This document shows positions 62,706 through 64,000 of a stretch of 64,000 nucleotides of DNA, piece by piece. The notes beneath the pieces are model-generated. The model did no database searches. It saw nothing but the letters and a program-made list of their open reading frames with translations, and was not told the origin of the DNA. A program made the translations under genes and the position numbers. Within the stretch, counting starts at the first letter, position 1. Every line of letters starts with the position of its first letter. Source of the stretch: Bog-756 sp963737625 (GTDB lineage Bacteria > Actinomycetota > Acidimicrobiia > Acidimicrobiales > RAAP-2); assembly GCA_963737625.1 (NCBI GenBank), contig CAVTTK010000002.1, forward strand, positions 2,046,001 to 2,110,000, written 5' to 3'.

Positions 62706-62996
62706 CATCACGACCGAGAGGGTGCCTCCGCTGACGACAACCGGGGATCGAGAACAGACTTCTTGCGCCCGTCAACGGTGGGACGCTCCCCCAGAATCGT
62801 CAAAGGGGCACGAGTACAGTGGGAATCGGCTCCAGCCCCAAGGACGACGACTCCCATCGCCCACCGACAAACGCTGCGTAAAGGGACCGGCGATTATTCC
62901 GAGTGAGCGGCACGAGGCTGGCGGTAGGAGATCGCAATCGGCACTCCTGGCGCGCATCCTCGTCGGGCTGGAGGGAACTCCGTTGGAGTTGAACAC
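62706..62996. other. Intergenic, empty
   Basis: Just under 300 bp between two acetyltransferase genes; no gene or repeat seen. Confidence 0.4.
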
Positions 62997-63554
62997 TTGA
63001 ACGCACACCGCATTCACTCATATAGCGATCTCCAGCAGTTCCTCGCTGCCGACCTCGCTCGACATGGGGACAGCCCGCTCCGCTCCATCACTTCACTTCC
63101 GCAATGCCGTTGGCTCATTCGCCTCCGCATAACGGAATGGTGGTGCAACTGTCACCCAGGCCGGATCTCACAGCTCTTCGGAGCCGTGCTCCGATGGCGG
63201 CTCCAGGCAGCTGCCGTGAAGCTGGGCTACACAATCGCCATCAATCGCCTAGGACCAGGCATCAGATTGCCTCATTGGGGGACCATCGTCATCAACGGCG
63301 ATGCTTCTATTGGTCCGAACTGTCAAATCCTTCCCGACGTGGTTATCGGGGGAAACGACCTTGGTCTTGCTCCGACGGTCGAGGACAACGTGTACATCGG
63401 CCCGGGCGTCAAAATCATCGGCTCAGTCACTGTGGGATCTGGCGCCGTCCTCCTACCCGGAGCCGTCGTAATCAAAGACATCCCAGCCGGCGAGAAATGG
63501 GGAGGTGTTCCGGCGACCCCCAGAGTCCTCCAGAAGACGCCACCGATCCAGTGA
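62997..63554 (+). CDS. Serine-acetyltransferase-like LbH acyltransferase
   Basis: 185 residues from a TTG at 62997. N-terminal helices with RITEWWCNCHPGRISQLFGA and RLQAAAVKLGYTIAINRLGP. Hexapeptide-repeat left-handed beta-helix: IRLPHWGTIVINGDASIGPN, CQILPDVVIGGNDLGLAPTV, EDNVYIGPGVKIIGSVTVGS and GAVLLPGAVVIKDIPAGEKW, ending in GGVPATP as in SAT/maltose-type acetyltransferases. Residues for acetyl-CoA binding lie in the loops. Similar to the preceding broken gene; both may acetylate a glycan or serine. Confidence 0.85.
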   Translation: MNAHRIHSYSDLQQFLAADLARHGDSPLRSITSLPQCRWLIRLRITEWWCNCHPGRISQLFGAVLRWRLQAAAVKLGYTIAINRLGPGIRLPHWGTIVINGDASIGPNCQILPDVVIGGNDLGLAPTVEDNVYIGPGVKIIGSVTVGSGAVLLPGAVVIKDIPAGEKWGGVPATPRVLQKTPPIQ

Positions 63555-63587
63555 CCGCAGGGAGCGGGACGGGCGTCTCACGTAGCG

Positions 63588-64000
63588 CTACCGACTCGAG
63601 TGCAGCCTTCTCGATAGACCCTTCAGACTCGGGATCACACTCGTAGCGGCAACATAGGCGACAGAGCTCGACCATCCCGAATACTCCCCGTAATATTTCG
63701 CCCTGGCCGACTCCATCATCGACTGCTTGCTCTTATTCGATGAGCTAGCTCCGCCCACGTGCATCACCTGGCTGCCGGACATCCAATAGGCCATGCGGCC
63801 AGAAGCAGACAGTCGCCGACACAAGTCGAGATCGGTGTCATACATCGGATATTCCCGGCGAAACGGTCCGTAGCACTGGGCCTCGGACTTCCTCATCATG
63901 ATGCAGGTCGACCAAACGAGATTCATCTCAAACGGTCTGTCGGCGGGAGGCGTAGCGCGGAATTTCTGAACGACATCGTCCGCATTCCACAGCCGTCGCA
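63588..64000 (-). CDS. Family 2 glycosyltransferase, 5'-truncated by window end
   Basis: Open to the window edge on the minus strand. RRLWNADDVVQKFRATPPAD, MNLVWSTCIMMRKSEAQCYG, PFRREYPMYDTDLDLCRRLS (ED-like motif with DTDL) and GRMAYWMSGSQVMHVGG match the C-terminal half of rhamnosyl-/GT2-type transferases. It probably adds sugars to a surface polysaccharide, in keeping with the two acetyltransferase genes on the other side of the convergent boundary. Confidence 0.85.
   Translation of the reverse strand, partial: RRLWNADDVVQKFRATPPADRPFEMNLVWSTCIMMRKSEAQCYGPFRREYPMYDTDLDLCRRLSASGRMAYWMSGSQVMHVGGASSSNKSKQSMMESARAKYYGEYSGWSSSVAYVAATSVIPSLKGLSRRLHSSR

Overview
The window is GC-rich DNA from what looks like a high-GC Gram-positive (Actinomycetota), most likely an Acidimicrobiia-type lineage. 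This placement is inference. It rests on frequent GTG/TTG starts, many signal-peptide and lipobox proteins, DUF1059, DUF2510, DUF1269 and DUF3303-type small proteins, and several exported proteins built from a GYWLVASDGG-type repeat that I associate with that group. No rRNA, tRNA, CRISPR array or phage module was found. Gene density is moderate and genes are mostly single transcription units separated by long, repeat-bearing intergenic regions.

Layout. 0-2.2 kb: 3' part of an exported Ig-like repeat protein with an almost exact 573-bp tandem duplication. 2.3-9.1 kb: esterase, orphan ABC substrate-binding protein, TetR regulator, a two-gene ABC exporter and a zinc-ribbon/VOC protein. 9.2-21.1 kb: envelope and exported proteins (SGNH lipoprotein, small lipoproteins, RCC1 and YVTN propellers, a DASDGG-type propeller protein). 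21.1-28.8 kb: IS30 remnant, membrane protein, small cupin, monooxygenase and DsbA-like proteins, a sulfotransferase beside a TauE-type exporter. 28.8-34.7 kb: IS110 element, restriction-gene remnant, ABC exporter, then a non-coding island with repeats, a 14-bp inverted repeat and a 3 x 16-bp iteron-like array next to a small HTH protein. 35.1-38.3 kb: membrane and ion-stress cluster (PLDc_N, DUF1269, AhpD/CMD-like, FUSC-like, K+ channel). 38.4-52.9 kb: accessory genes (GNATs, hydrolase, YefM/YoeB, HIT, NUDIX, sigma region-2 protein, a methyltransferase split by IS630). 53-64 kb: exported glycosidase-like proteins, a phosphoesterase, GT2 glycosyltransferases and left-handed beta-helix acetyltransferases, suggesting surface-glycan synthesis and turnover.

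Three things tie the window together. First, four exported proteins share a propeller of exactly six about 42-residue units, each fused to a different partner domain. Second, intergenic DNA carries at least two dispersed repeat families on one strand: R2, with about fifteen copies and often just after stop codons, and R1, with six copies and a conserved stem-loop. Two copies are R2-R1 composites. Third, many recognisable genes are broken by a single-base frameshift, several at homopolymers, so either the assembly has indel errors or the region is decaying. Domain names are from pattern recognition only; no search was run.
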